Notes: generated by a model not told the origin, from the sequence alone. Shown: positions 8,624-21,211, numbered from the stretch's first letter. The stretch: DNA of 64,000 nt from Roseomonas genomospecies 6 (GCF_008365375.1 NZ_QOKW01000003.1:62001-126000); one strand, 5' to 3'. Numbers and translations are program-made.

Positions 8624-11137
8624 TCATCCAATTCCCGAAAGCTGGCGCAGCTTGGCGAAGGGGTGGTCGGCGTTGACGGGGGCCTCGCGGCGGGGCTTGC
8701 CGCGCGGGTTGCGGCGGCGGCGCCAGGAGACCGTTCCATCCTCCGCCACGGAGCGCGTGTAGCCAAGCCCCTTCATCACCGCCCCCAGCTCGTCCGGCTT
8801 GGCGCCGATCATCTGGGCCAGCGCCGGTTCGGTCACCGCCCGGCCCTCCTTGGCGGCGGTCAGCAGCTCGGTCTCCAGCCGGTCGAGCATGTCCACCCGC
8901 AGCGCACGCGGCCCCGCCGCCGGATAGCCGATGGCCTCCCAGAAGGCGGGCGGCGCGCCCGTGGCCTCGACCGACACGCGGCCCGGCGGCGGGATCGGCA
9001 CGGGCAGGGGCAGCCGGTGCTTCACCGCCCACAGCAGCCCGCGCAGCTCCACCGCCCCCGGCTTGGCGAGCGCCGTCAGGTAGAGGTGCGACACGCCGAG
9101 CCGCACCCCGTGGCGGGACAGCGCCTTGCGGTCGGCCTTCTCCAGCCCCTCCACCAGCGGGGCGACCGGCGCGCGGGGCATCGCCCCCATGTTCTCGACG
9201 AGCTGGAAGGCCAGCCCCCGCGCGGCACCCGTCAGATCCGCCGCGTCGCGCAACGCCAGCAGGGGGCGCAGCCGGGCGGCGACGCGGTCCTTCAGCCAGC
9301 GCTCCAGCCGGGCGCGCACCCGGTCGAGCTGACCCTGGTCGAGCAGCCCCTCGTCGAAGGGCAGAACCGCCGGGGTGAGCACGGACGGGCCGGGGCCGAG
9401 CCGGGCCACCGGCAGCCCGTCCGCCGTCAGCACCCCGTCCGGCCCGAGAGCGAACACGTCGTCCGGTTCCTGCTCGAAGGCGCGCAGGCGGGACGCCACC
9501 TCCTCGCGCAGCGCGCGGCGGGCGGCGGTCAGCAGGGACTTGGCCTCCTCCGACCGTTCCGGCGCGTCGGGGACGAAGCGGAAGCCCTCCAGCCGGCCCA
9601 CCGGGTGGCCTTCCACCACCACCTCCCCGTCGGCGCGCACGCCGCCGATCAGCTCCCGCCCGTCCTTCAGCGTGCGGACCAGAGTGGCGGAGCGGCGGTC
9701 GATGAAGCGCTGGGTCAGCCGCTCGTGCAGGGCGTCGGACAGCTTGTCCTCGATGGCGCGGGTGCGGGCCTGCCAGTGCACGGGATCGGTCAGCCAGGAG
9801 GGCCGGTTGGAGATGTAGGTCCAGGTGCGGATGTGGGCGATGCGGGCGACCAGCGCGTCGATGTCGCCCTCCGTGCGGTCCAGCCGGGCGATCTGCTTGG
9901 CCGCCCAATCCTCGTCCAGCCGCCCGATGCCGGTGCGCAACTGCCGGAAGATCTGCCCGAGCAGCCGCGTGTGGGCGTCCGACAGCACCTTGCGGAAGTC
10001 GGGGATCTGGCAGACCTCCCAGAGCAGGCGCACATTGTCGCGGCCCTTGGCGAGGTCCATCACCTCATGGTCGCGGGCCAGCGCCTGGAGCGCCAGATGG
10101 TCGTCGGCGTCGCGGGCGCGCAGCAGCTCCGGGATCGGCGGGCGCTCCTCCAGCGACTTCAGCAGGAAGCCCGGCGTGTCGAAGCGCAGCTTGCTGTTGC
10201 GCCACATCAGCGTCTTGATGGTATCGAACTGGTGGTTCTCGACGCGGTCGACCACGTCGGCTTCCAGTTCCCCCACCTCGTCGGTGGTGCCGAAGGTGCC
10301 GTCGCACATGTGCCGCCCGGCGCGCCCGGCGATCTGCGCCACCTCCGGCGCGCGCAGGCGGCGCGGGGCGAAGCCGTCGAACTTCACGATGCGGGCGAAG
10401 GCCACATGGTCCACGTCCATGTTCAGCCCCATGCCGATGGCGTCGGTCGCCACCAGATAATCCACCTCCCCCGCCTGATAGAGCCCGACCTGCGCGTTGC
10501 GGGTGCGCGGGCTGAGCGCCCCCAGCACCACCGCCGTGCCGCCGCGCTGGCGCCGGATCATCTCGGCCAGCGCGTAGACGTCGGTCGCCGAGAAGGCCAC
10601 GACGCAGGAGCGCGGCGGCAGGCGCGTCAGCTTGCGGTAGCCGGCATAGGTCAGTTGCGAGAAGCGCGGGCGGCTGATGAACTCGACCCGCGGCACCAGC
10701 CGGCGGATCAGCGGCTGGATGGTGTCGGAGCCGAGGAACATCGTCTCCACCAGCCCGCGCGCGTTCAGCAGCCGGTCGGTGAAGATGTGCCCGCGCTCCG
10801 GATCGGCGCAGAGCTGCACCTCGTCCACCGCCAGGAAGTCCACCGCCCGGTCCAGCGGCATGGATTCCACCGTGCAGACCCAATAGGACGGGCTGGGCGG
10901 CAGGATCTTCTCCTCCCCCGTCACCAGGGCCACGGCGTTCCGGCCCTTGATCGACACGATGCGGTCGTAGTTCTCGCGGGCCAGCAGGCGCAGCGGAAAG
11001 CCGATCATCCCCGTCCGGTGGCCGAGCATGCGCTCGATGGCGAGATGGGTTTTCCCGGTGTTGGTCGGCCCCAGCACGGCGACCACCCGGCCACCCGCAC
11101 CCAGACCGCCCCCGGACGAAGAAAGGACAGAGGTCAT
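8624..11137 (-). CDS. SUV3-like ATP-dependent helicase
   Basis: An 837-residue superfamily 2 helicase. Walker A is GPTNTGKT (23-30), the DExH-type box reads VDEVQLCADPERGHIF, and motif VI is QIAGRAGRHMCDG. The arrangement resembles the mitochondrial RNA helicase SUV3 and its uncharacterised alphaproteobacterial relatives. The C-terminal half is poorly conserved and ends in a basic segment. The start at MTSVLSS is preferred over a TTG at 11173. It precedes the S4 protein gene on the same strand; an RNA-related role is inferred. Confidence 0.82.
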   Translation of the reverse strand: MTSVLSSSGGGLGAGGRVVAVLGPTNTGKTHLAIERMLGHRTGMIGFPLRLLARENYDRIVSIKGRNAVALVTGEEKILPPSPSYWVCTVESMPLDRAVDFLAVDEVQLCADPERGHIFTDRLLNARGLVETMFLGSDTIQPLIRRLVPRVEFISRPRFSQLTYAGYRKLTRLPPRSCVVAFSATDVYALAEMIRRQRGGTAVVLGALSPRTRNAQVGLYQAGEVDYLVATDAIGMGLNMDVDHVAFARIVKFDGFAPRRLRAPEVAQIAGRAGRHMCDGTFGTTDEVGELEADVVDRVENHQFDTIKTLMWRNSKLRFDTPGFLLKSLEERPPIPELLRARDADDHLALQALARDHEVMDLAKGRDNVRLLWEVCQIPDFRKVLSDAHTRLLGQIFRQLRTGIGRLDEDWAAKQIARLDRTEGDIDALVARIAHIRTWTYISNRPSWLTDPVHWQARTRAIEDKLSDALHERLTQRFIDRRSATLVRTLKDGRELIGGVRADGEVVVEGHPVGRLEGFRFVPDAPERSEEAKSLLTAARRALREEVASRLRAFEQEPDDVFALGPDGVLTADGLPVARLGPGPSVLTPAVLPFDEGLLDQGQLDRVRARLERWLKDRVAARLRPLLALRDAADLTGAARGLAFQLVENMGAMPRAPVAPLVEGLEKADRKALSRHGVRLGVSHLYLTALAKPGAVELRGLLWAVKHRLPLPVPIPPPGRVSVEATGAPPAFWEAIGYPAAGPRALRVDMLDRLETELLTAAKEGRAVTEPALAQMIGAKPDELGAVMKGLGYTRSVAEDGTVSWRRRRNPRGKPRREAPVNADHPFAKLRQLSGIG

Positions 11138-11299
11138 AGGGGTAAGTTTTGGGCCTGGGAACCGGCAATGCAAGCGTCAGGGCGGCCGTGCCGTGCTGCG
11201 ATGCCGCACTCTTCGGAGAGTGGTATAAGACGACGGGCCTGTGGACCGGCACCGGTTATCCCGTCTACCCTTTGCGCGCTCCACCCAAAGGGATTCCTC

Positions 11300-12919
11300 A
11301 TGCGCCGTTTTCCCGCCCGTCCGCTCGCCGCCGCGCTGATGCTCGCAACCCTGGCGCTGCCGCCCGCCACGGCCCGCGCGGACGCCCCCCCGGTGACGGA
11401 GGATGGCGCCAAGGCGCTCGCCGCCGCGCTGAAGGACGGACTGGCCCGCTGGTTCCCGAAGGGCAAGGACGACGCGACCGAGCTGCGCTGGTCCGGCGAT
11501 CCGGTGGCGACTCCCGCCGGCGACCATTACAAGGTGGCCCTGCCCGCCCTGACCGCCGTGTCGGACGACGGCACCACCGCCAACATCGGCACCATCCGCC
11601 TGACCGTGAAGCCGCAGGACGGCAACACCCACGCCGTCACCGCCACCCTGCCCGACCACGTCGCCATCCTGGACAACGGCAAGCCGTCCGCCAGCATCCG
11701 GCTGGGCCGCCAGCGCATCAGCGCCCTGTGGTCCGGCACCTACGAGGCGGCGCTGTCCATGGACGCGGAGCTTGGCGACCTGTCCGTCACCAGCGACCGC
11801 AAGAACAAGAAGGGCAAGAAGGACGACAGCGCCCTGACCGTCGGCGCCATCACCGTCGCCGGGGAGCTGAAGCCGGACGGCACCGCCGCCGCCGGTACCC
11901 CGTTGTGGAGCGGCCCGGGCGCCATGTCGGTCAGCAACCTGCGCTTCGTCGACGAGGCGAAGAAGGAGGTGCTGAACCTCGCCGGCCTCACCATGGAGGG
12001 CACCTACACCCGCGTCGACCTCGCCCGCGCCGACGCCATGCAGCGGCTGACCCAGGCCCACGCCCTGGCCGGCACCCAGCCCCCGGCGGCGGAGCTGATC
12101 CCGCTGATGCAGGGCCTGATGGCCGGGGCCAGCGGGCGCGTCCGCCTGTCCGGCCTGAAGGCCCTGAACCCGGAGGACGGCACCCGCCTCGCCCTCGGCC
12201 AGCTCGTCCTGAGCGGCAGCGCCGAGGATCTAGACAAGCCGATGGCCTCCTCCACCTTCGGGATCGAATCCAGCGGCCTGTCGCTGGAGCCGGAGGTGGC
12301 GCCGAAGTCCTTCATGCCGGACAAGCTGGACCTTCACATCACCACCGCGAAGCTGCCGACCGCCTCGCTCTGGCGGGCCTTCGCCGACCTCGCCGCGCTT
12401 GCCGAGACGCAGGCCGACGCGGACGCGGAAGGCGACGAGGAGGAGGACGAAGAGGAAGCCGCCCAGGCCGACGAGGCGGAAGTGGCGGCCATCGGCAACC
12501 GGCTGATGGGCGCCATGGCGGAGGTTGGGACCGAACTGCGCATCGACCGCTTCGTCGTCAACACGCCGGCCACCTCCGGCACCATGACCGGCGCCATGCG
12601 CATGGCCGCCAACTCCGCCTTCGGCGCGGTGGGCAGTTCCACCGTGCTGCTGCGCGGGCTGGACGCCGCGGCCAAGGCGATGCAGCCCAAGCCGGGCCGG
12701 AAGGCCGACGAGGACACCCAGAACGTTTTGGGCGTGATCGCCATGCTCCAGGCGTTCGGACAGGCGTCCAAGGACGACGCCGGCAACGACGTCCGCAGCT
12801 ACAAGATCGACGTCACGGAAACCGGCCAGCTCCTGCTGAACGGCGCCGACATGAGCGCGCTGATGGGCATGGGCCAGCCGACGCCGGAGCCGGAGCCGAT
12901 CCAGGGGAAGAAGCGCTGA
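11300..12919 (+). CDS. secreted protein of unknown function
   Basis: A 539-residue exported protein with a Sec signal peptide (cleavage near ARA|DAP, about residue 27). The remainder is rich in alternating beta-type sequence with repeated 'ITVAGELKPDG'-like strands, reminiscent of DUF945/AsmA-like periplasmic proteins, but I cannot assign a family. An acidic run (EGDEEEDEEEAAQADEAE, about residues 376-393) interrupts the fold and may be a flexible linker. AAAGGGA lies 6 nt before the ATG. It is divergent from the helicase and is followed by a repeat element and htpG. Confidence 0.72.
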   Translation: MRRFPARPLAAALMLATLALPPATARADAPPVTEDGAKALAAALKDGLARWFPKGKDDATELRWSGDPVATPAGDHYKVALPALTAVSDDGTTANIGTIRLTVKPQDGNTHAVTATLPDHVAILDNGKPSASIRLGRQRISALWSGTYEAALSMDAELGDLSVTSDRKNKKGKKDDSALTVGAITVAGELKPDGTAAAGTPLWSGPGAMSVSNLRFVDEAKKEVLNLAGLTMEGTYTRVDLARADAMQRLTQAHALAGTQPPAAELIPLMQGLMAGASGRVRLSGLKALNPEDGTRLALGQLVLSGSAEDLDKPMASSTFGIESSGLSLEPEVAPKSFMPDKLDLHITTAKLPTASLWRAFADLAALAETQADADAEGDEEEDEEEAAQADEAEVAAIGNRLMGAMAEVGTELRIDRFVVNTPATSGTMTGAMRMAANSAFGAVGSSTVLLRGLDAAAKAMQPKPGRKADEDTQNVLGVIAMLQAFGQASKDDAGNDVRSYKIDVTETGQLLLNGADMSALMGMGQPTPEPEPIQGKKR

Positions 12920-12931
12920 GGTTTGGGGCGG

Positions 12932-13046
12932 GTTGCCCCCACCCTTCCCACGGCTTCGCCGCGGGTCCCTTCCCTCCCCCGCTGCGCAGGGGAGGGAAAC
13001 TTAGTCCCCTCCCTCGCGCAGCGGGGGAGGGTTAGGGAGGGGGCAA
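12932..13046. repeat. REP-like G/C-cluster palindromic element, copy 2
   Basis: Same layout as the 8485 copy: CCACGGCTTCGCCGCGGG, CCCTCCCCCGCTGCGCAGG, then CGCAGCGGGGGAGGGTTAG and a GGGAGGGGGCAAC end. It sits between the secreted-protein gene and htpG, upstream of the htpG promoter. Confidence 0.75.
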
Positions 13047-13111
13047 CAGTTCCCCATCCCAGCACGCACCCACTCCGGTTGCGAAACTCCACGCCGACGC
13101 CAGCCGCCGCT

Positions 13112-13140
13112 CTTGCATGGGGCGGCGCACTCCCACATAT
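13112..13140 (+). promoter_or_regulatory. RpoH-type promoter of htpG
   Basis: -35-like CTTGCA (13112-13117), a 16-bp spacer and CACATATCT (13134-13142), about 60 bp before the htpG start. It matches the dnaK site (GTTGCA-N16-CCTATATCT) in both sequence and spacing, and resembles known sigma32 promoters (CTTGAA / CCCATNT). Confidence 0.6.
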
Positions 13141-13200
13141 CTGCGCCGTCCTTCCGACCCATCGACAAGCCCATCAACAAGAACGATCAAGGATGACACC

Positions 13201-15102
13201 ATGACCGAGGAACGGCTCAGCTTCCAGGCCGAGGTCAGCCGCCTGCTCGACATCGTCGCGCACTCGCTCTACAGCGAGAAGGAAGTCTTCCTGCGCGAGC
13301 TGGTTTCCAACGCCTCCGACGCCTGCGACCGGCTGCGCTACGCCGCGCTGACGCAACCCGAACTGTCCGCGGACGACCCGAACCTGAAGGTCCGGCTGAT
13401 CGTGGACAAGGAGGCGCGGACCCTGACCGTGGCCGACAACGGCATCGGCATGAACCGCGAGGATCTGGTCGAGAACCTGGGCACCATCGCGCGCTCCGGC
13501 ACCGCCGCCTTCATGCGCAGCCTGAAGGAAAGCGCGAAGGAGGGCGCCAAAGACGGGGATGCCAAGAAGGACGTCAATCTGATCGGCCAGTTCGGCGTCG
13601 GCTTCTACTCCGCCTTCATGGTCGCCGACCGGGTGGAGGTGCTGACCCGCAAGGCCGGGGAGGCTCAGGGCTGGCGCTGGCTGTCGGACGGCAAGGGTGA
13701 ATTCACCATCGCCGACGCGGCCGACCTGCCGCGCGGCACGCAGATCAAGCTGCACCTGCGCGAAGGCGACGACGAGTATTTGGAGGAGCACCGGCTCGCC
13801 ACCATCGTCCGCAAATACTCCGACCACATCGCCATCCCGATCCTGTTCGGCGAAGGGGATGACGCCAAGTCGCTGAACAGCGCGTCCGCCCTGTGGATGC
13901 GTTCCAAGAACGAGATCACCGCGGACCAGTACAAGGAATTCTACCACCACGTCGGCCACGCCTTCGACGATCCGTGGCTGACCCTGCACTGGCGGGCGGA
14001 AGGGGCCATCGAATACACGAACCTGCTGTTCGTGCCGTCCTCCAAGCCGTTCGACCTGTTCGACCCCAAGCGCGCCCACCGGGTGAAGCTGTACGTCAAG
14101 CGCGTCTTCATCACCGATTCGGCGGAAGGTCTGCTGCCGCCCTATCTGCGCTTCCTGCGCGGCGTGGTGGACAGCGAGGATCTGCCGCTGAACATCAGCC
14201 GCGAGATGCTCCAGCACAACCCGATGCTGGCGAAGATCCGCGCCGGCCTGACCCGCCGCGTCCTGTCGGAGCTGGGCAAGAAGGCCCGCGACACCGAGAA
14301 GGCGGAGGAATACGCGGCCTTCTGGGAGAATTTCGGGGCCGTCCTGAAGGAAGGTCTCTACGACGACTACGAGCACCGGGACGATCTGCTGAAGCTGATG
14401 CGCTTCCGCAGCACCGCCGGTGACGAACTGGTCTCGCTGGAGGAGTATCTGGGCCGCATGAAGGAGGGCCAGGAGGCCATCTTCACGATCAGCGGCGACG
14501 ACATCGAGACACTGAAGCGCAGCCCGCAGCTCGAAGGCTTCAAGGCCAAGGGCGTCGAGGTGCTGTTGCTGACCGACCCGGTGGACGAGTTCTGGGTGCC
14601 GTCGGTCGGCAGCTTCCAGGACAAGCCCTTCAAGTCGGTGACCCGCGGCGGCGCCGATCTCGGCAAGATCCAGGGCGGCGAGGAGAAGCCCGCCGAGGAG
14701 AAGGCGTCCGAAGGCGAGTTGACCGACCTGCTGGTCCTGCTGAAGCTGACGCTCCAGGACGCGGTGAAGGATGTCCGCCCGTCCGAGCGCCTGACCGACA
14801 GCGCCGTCTGCCTCGTCGCCGACGAGAACGACATGGACATGCACCTGGAACGCCTGCTGAAGCAGCACAAGCAGCTTGGCATGGACGCCCCGGCGGCCAA
14901 GCGCATCCTGGAGGTCAACCCCAGCCATCCGCTGATCAAGCGTCTCGCCGAGCGCGCCAAGGCGAGCGGGGCCGCGACCTCGCTGGACGACGCGGCGTGG
15001 CTGCTGCTCGACCAGGCCCGCATCGTGGAAGGCGAGGCCCTTCCTGACCCCGCCGCCTTCGCCCGCCGTCTGGCGAGCGCGATGGAGAAGGGGCTGGCGT
15101 AA
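13201..15102 (+). CDS. htpG: Hsp90 molecular chaperone HtpG
   Basis: ATP-dependent cytosolic chaperone of 633 residues, the normal HtpG length. The N-terminal GHKL ATPase carries FLRELVSNASDACDRLRY, ADNGIGMNREDLVENLGTI and GQFGVGFYSAFMVADRV. The middle domain has YVKRVFITD and LPLNISREMLQ, and the C-terminal dimerisation domain ends at KGLA. AAGGAT precedes the ATG. The RpoH-like promoter upstream fits a heat-shock gene. Convergent with ftsK across a strong hairpin. Confidence 0.97.
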   Translation: MTEERLSFQAEVSRLLDIVAHSLYSEKEVFLRELVSNASDACDRLRYAALTQPELSADDPNLKVRLIVDKEARTLTVADNGIGMNREDLVENLGTIARSGTAAFMRSLKESAKEGAKDGDAKKDVNLIGQFGVGFYSAFMVADRVEVLTRKAGEAQGWRWLSDGKGEFTIADAADLPRGTQIKLHLREGDDEYLEEHRLATIVRKYSDHIAIPILFGEGDDAKSLNSASALWMRSKNEITADQYKEFYHHVGHAFDDPWLTLHWRAEGAIEYTNLLFVPSSKPFDLFDPKRAHRVKLYVKRVFITDSAEGLLPPYLRFLRGVVDSEDLPLNISREMLQHNPMLAKIRAGLTRRVLSELGKKARDTEKAEEYAAFWENFGAVLKEGLYDDYEHRDDLLKLMRFRSTAGDELVSLEEYLGRMKEGQEAIFTISGDDIETLKRSPQLEGFKAKGVEVLLLTDPVDEFWVPSVGSFQDKPFKSVTRGGADLGKIQGGEEKPAEEKASEGELTDLLVLLKLTLQDAVKDVRPSERLTDSAVCLVADENDMDMHLERLLKQHKQLGMDAPAAKRILEVNPSHPLIKRLAERAKASGAATSLDDAAWLLLDQARIVEGEALPDPAAFARRLASAMEKGLA

Positions 15103-15115
15103 CGTTCCTCCCTGC

Positions 15116-15156
15116 CCCCCGCTCCCGGCGGACCTGAGGGTCGCCGGGAGCGGGGG
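15116..15156. terminator. strong hairpin between convergent htpG and ftsK
   Basis: Perfect 15-bp inverted repeat CCCCCGCTCCCGGCG (15116-15130) / CGCCGGGAGCGGGGG (15142-15156) with an 11-nt loop, 14 bp after htpG and 9 bp after the ftsK stop. There is no T-tract; probably a bidirectional transcript end. Confidence 0.6.
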
Positions 15157-15165
15157 AACGGGCGC

Positions 15166-17679
<2,514 letters not shown>

Positions 17680-17760
17680 GGGCAGAAGGTCCTCAGAACA
17701 TGCTGTACCGGACCCGACCTTTTGGAAAACGGGCCGGGGTGATGGGATGGACGAAAACTC

Positions 17761-18993
17761 TTATCCCAGAATGCGGGCGATGGCGGCGCAGGCGTGGCCG
17801 ACCGTCTCGGCGTCGTTCACCAGCGCGATGCGGATGAAGGGCGCGCCGGGATTCGCCTCGCCGGGGTTGCAGCGGGTCAGGTAGGCGCCGGGCAGGACGC
17901 GGATGCCGCCTTCCGCCCACAGGCGGCGCGTCGCCTCCTCTCCGTCGCCGACCTCCAGCCACAGGAAGAAGCCGCCGTCCGGACGGTAATAGCCGTAACG
18001 CCCCTTCAGCGAAGCTTCCGCCGCGTCGAACTTGGCGCGGTAGAGCGCGCGGTTCTCCTCCACATGCGCCTCGTCCCGCCACAGGGCGGCGCTGGCCGCC
18101 AGCACCGGCAGGGGCATCCCGGCGTTGGAGTAGCTGCGCAGGCGGGTGAAGCGGGACATCAGCTCCGGATCGCCGGCCACGAAGCCCGACCGCAGCCCGG
18201 CGGCGCTCGACCGCTTGGACAGGGAATGGAAGACCAGGATGTTCGCCCAGGGCTTCCCACCGTGATCGAGCCCCGAAGCGACCTGCAGCGCGCCGACCGG
18301 CGGCTTGTCCAGGTAGATCTCGGCGTAGCACTCGTCCACCGCCAGGATGAAGCCGTAGCGGCGCGCCAGCCCGATCGCCCGCTCCAGATAGGCGGCGTCC
18401 GCCGCCGCCCCCTGCGGGTTGGCCGGGGTGCAGAGGTAGAACAGCGCCGTGCGCTCCAGCAGCTCCGGAGTCAGCGCGTCCAGATCGGGCAGGAAGCCGG
18501 TCTCGCGGGTGGAGGGCAGGAACACCGGCTCCGCCCCGGCCAGCAGGGCCGCCCCCTCGTAGGGCGCGTAGAAGGGGTTGGGCATCAGCACCGCCGGCTG
18601 ACGGCCCGCCTTGCTCTGCGGCACGGCCAGCAGGGCCAGCAGGAACAGCGCCTCGCGCGTGCCGGACACCGGCAGGACGGATGTTTCGGCGTCGAACAGA
18701 CCGTCCGGCAGGGCGTAGCGGCGCGACAGCCAGCCGCCAACCGCCTCGCGGAACTCCGGCGTGCCGCCGACCGGCGGATATTTGCCCCACAGATGGGCAT
18801 TGGCGCGCAGCGTCTCGTCGATGATGGCCGGCGGCTGGTGCTGCGGCTCGCCCACCGACATCATGATCGGCTCCGCGTTGGTGCGCGGCGTCACCCCGGA
18901 CAGCAGCGCCGCCAGCCGGGTGAAGGGGTAGTCGGACAGCCGGTCGAGCCGGTCGTTGACGAGAGCGAAGGTGCCGAGGTCCGGGAGCGACAT
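17761..18993 (-). CDS. PLP-dependent class I/II aminotransferase
   Basis: A 410-residue fold-type I aminotransferase. The PLP lysine lies in FHSLSKRSSAAGLRSGF, the cofactor aspartate in AVDECYAEIY, and the substrate-binding arginine near the end in PFIRIALVND. It resembles alphaproteobacterial enzymes annotated as succinyldiaminopimelate or aspartate-type transaminases; substrate is not decided here. The ATG at 18993 has AAAGGA 11 nt upstream; the ATG at 19014 (MERIFGG) is an alternative without a clear site. It lies between glnZ and ftsK, all on the minus strand. Confidence 0.82.
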   Translation of the reverse strand: MSLPDLGTFALVNDRLDRLSDYPFTRLAALLSGVTPRTNAEPIMMSVGEPQHQPPAIIDETLRANAHLWGKYPPVGGTPEFREAVGGWLSRRYALPDGLFDAETSVLPVSGTREALFLLALLAVPQSKAGRQPAVLMPNPFYAPYEGAALLAGAEPVFLPSTRETGFLPDLDALTPELLERTALFYLCTPANPQGAAADAAYLERAIGLARRYGFILAVDECYAEIYLDKPPVGALQVASGLDHGGKPWANILVFHSLSKRSSAAGLRSGFVAGDPELMSRFTRLRSYSNAGMPLPVLAASAALWRDEAHVEENRALYRAKFDAAEASLKGRYGYYRPDGGFFLWLEVGDGEEATRRLWAEGGIRVLPGAYLTRCNPGEANPGAPFIRIALVNDAETVGHACAAIARILG

Positions 18994-19216
18994 GCCGCCG
19001 AAGATCCTTTCCATGAGGACGGCCCGGAAGAGGCGCGGCCCGATACGAAACGGAAACGATCCTACCGGCGGTGGAGTCCCGGCACAAGGGCACAAAACCG
19101 GACGAGGCCCGGTCAAGGGAAAGCATACGCCGCAGGTTCCGGCGGCATTGGCACCGCGGCGGAAAGACTGGCGTCCCCGGCCTCAAGTCGCCAAGCAGAT
19201 CATCGGCGCCGCACGG

Positions 19217-19249
19217 AAAGAAAAAGCGGAAGGGGCCGGGCCGTTCCGC
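19217..19249 (-). terminator. intrinsic terminator after glnZ
   Basis: On the minus strand, stem GCGGAA / TTCCGC (19249-19244 and 19231-19226), extended inside by GGCC pairs, then TTTTTCTTT. It begins about 40 bp past the glnZ stop, so glnZ is probably monocistronic. Confidence 0.8.
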
Positions 19250-19289
19250 CCCGCCCTGTCCGCCCCCTGCCCCCTTCGCCCGATCCGTC

Positions 19290-19751
<462 letters not shown>

Positions 19752-19760
19752 TCAACGTCT

Positions 19761-19775
19761 TCAAAAATCGTGCCG
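19761..19775 (-). promoter_or_regulatory. candidate sigma54 promoter of glnZ
   Basis: On the minus strand CGGCACG-N4-TTGA matches the -24/-12 consensus TGGCACG-N4-TTGC, with GG at -24, correct spacing, and A instead of C in the -12 element. It would give a leader of about 120 nt. NtrC-dependent control is expected by analogy with A. brasilense, but no clear NtrC palindrome was found above it. Confidence 0.5.
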
Positions 19776-19945
19776 GTTGCAGAAGCCGTCCTTTTCAGAG
19801 GTTTTCGGCTGTTTCGCCATTCGATTGGGCAGGTCATGCCTATTCTTTACGCAATCCAGGGGCCGCGACGCAGCGCCGCTGGACATCCGGACCAAGCGGA
19901 ACGATTGTTCGTACCCGTCTACACTGATCGAAGGGCAGCGCCATC

Positions 19946-21196
19946 ATGACCGAATCGGGCACCACCGCAGCGCAGGAGATCACGACCGAGGTCGTCGTGT
20001 TGGGCGGCGGACTGGCCGGGCTCAGCATGGCGGCGGCGCTGGCCACCGCGGGCGTTCCGGTGGTCTGCATCGACCGCGACAGCCCGGACCGGCAGGCGGG
20101 GGACGATTTCGACATCCGCACCACGGCGGTCGCCTACGCCTCGATGAAGGTGCTGGAGGGGGCGGGCGTGTGGAAGCACATGGAGCCCTGCGCCGGTCCC
20201 ATCCTGGACATCCGCGTGGCCGACCAGTTCTCGCCCCTGTTCGTCCATTACGACCACAAGGACCTGACCTGGGACGGCAAGAACCAGCCCTTCGGCTGGA
20301 TTCTCGACAACAAGGACATGCGCCGCGCCCTGTTCGCCCGCGCGAAGGAACTGCCCGGCCTGCACCATCTGGCCCCGGCCCAGGCCGTCTCGATCGAGCG
20401 CAACCGCAGCGGCGCCACCGTGAAACTGGCCGACGGGCGGGTGGTCAAGGCGCGGCTGGTCGTCGGGGCCGACGGGCGCCGCTCGCTGGCGCGGGAAAGC
20501 GCGGGGATCAAGCTGCGCACCTGGGCCTACGACCAGTCCGCCATCATCTGCACGATCCGCCATTCGGAGCCGCACAACGGCGTGGCGGTGGAGCATTTCC
20601 TGCCCAACGGCCCCTTCGCCGTTCTGCCGATGACGGAGAACCGCTCCTCCATCGTGTGGAGCGAGAAGCGGTCGCTGGTGGACATGTACCTGAAGCTGCC
20701 GGAGGACCAGTTCATCGACGAGCTGACCCGGCGGTCCGGTGGCTATCTGGGCGACATCGAACTGCTGACCCGGCGTGACGCCTGGCCGCTGTCGGTCCTG
20801 CTGGCCGAGCGCTTCATCGCGGAGCGCGTGGCCCTGATCGGCGAGGCCGCCCACGCCATCCATCCCATCGCCGGGCAGGGCCTGAACCTGGGCCTGCGCG
20901 ACGTGGCGGCCCTGGCGGAGGTGATCGTGGACGCCCACCGGCTGGGGCTGGACGTCGGCTCTCCGGAGGTGCTGGCCCGCTTCCAGCGCTGGCGCCGCTT
21001 CGACACGGTGCTCCTGGCCGCGGTGTGCGACGGTCTGGTGCACCTGTTCTCCAACAACATCCCGCCGATCAAGCTGGCCCGCGACGTCGGCATGGCCGTC
21101 GTCAACCGCCTGCCGCCGCTGAAGCGCTTCTTCATGCGGCACGCGATGGGCGTGGTGGGTGAGTTGCCGCGGATGATCCGGGGCGTGCCGCTGTAA
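19946..21196 (+). CDS. UbiH/UbiF/COQ6-family FAD-dependent hydroxylase
   Basis: A 416-residue flavoprotein monooxygenase of the ubiquinone biosynthesis type, which hydroxylates the quinone ring using NAD(P)H and O2. Motifs: FAD dinucleotide fold VVVLGGGLAGLSMAAAL (17-33), the mid-protein VVGADGRRSLARESA, and the C-terminal FAD-ribityl segment VALIGEAAHAIHPIAGQGLN, where the usual GD is GE. AAGGG lies upstream of the ATG. Divergent from glnZ. Which ring position it hydroxylates cannot be told from sequence alone. Confidence 0.87.
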   Translation: MTESGTTAAQEITTEVVVLGGGLAGLSMAAALATAGVPVVCIDRDSPDRQAGDDFDIRTTAVAYASMKVLEGAGVWKHMEPCAGPILDIRVADQFSPLFVHYDHKDLTWDGKNQPFGWILDNKDMRRALFARAKELPGLHHLAPAQAVSIERNRSGATVKLADGRVVKARLVVGADGRRSLARESAGIKLRTWAYDQSAIICTIRHSEPHNGVAVEHFLPNGPFAVLPMTENRSSIVWSEKRSLVDMYLKLPEDQFIDELTRRSGGYLGDIELLTRRDAWPLSVLLAERFIAERVALIGEAAHAIHPIAGQGLNLGLRDVAALAEVIVDAHRLGLDVGSPEVLARFQRWRRFDTVLLAAVCDGLVHLFSNNIPPIKLARDVGMAVVNRLPPLKRFFMRHAMGVVGELPRMIRGVPL

Positions 21197-21211
21197 GGGG
21201 CGGCTCGCCCA

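Noticed and set aside
8612-12919. A 1435-codon open frame on the plus strand
   Set aside because: Its first 2.7 kb is antisense to the SUV3-like helicase and has Arg/His/Gln-rich low-complexity composition. Only the part from 11300, with signal peptide and ribosome site, is real.
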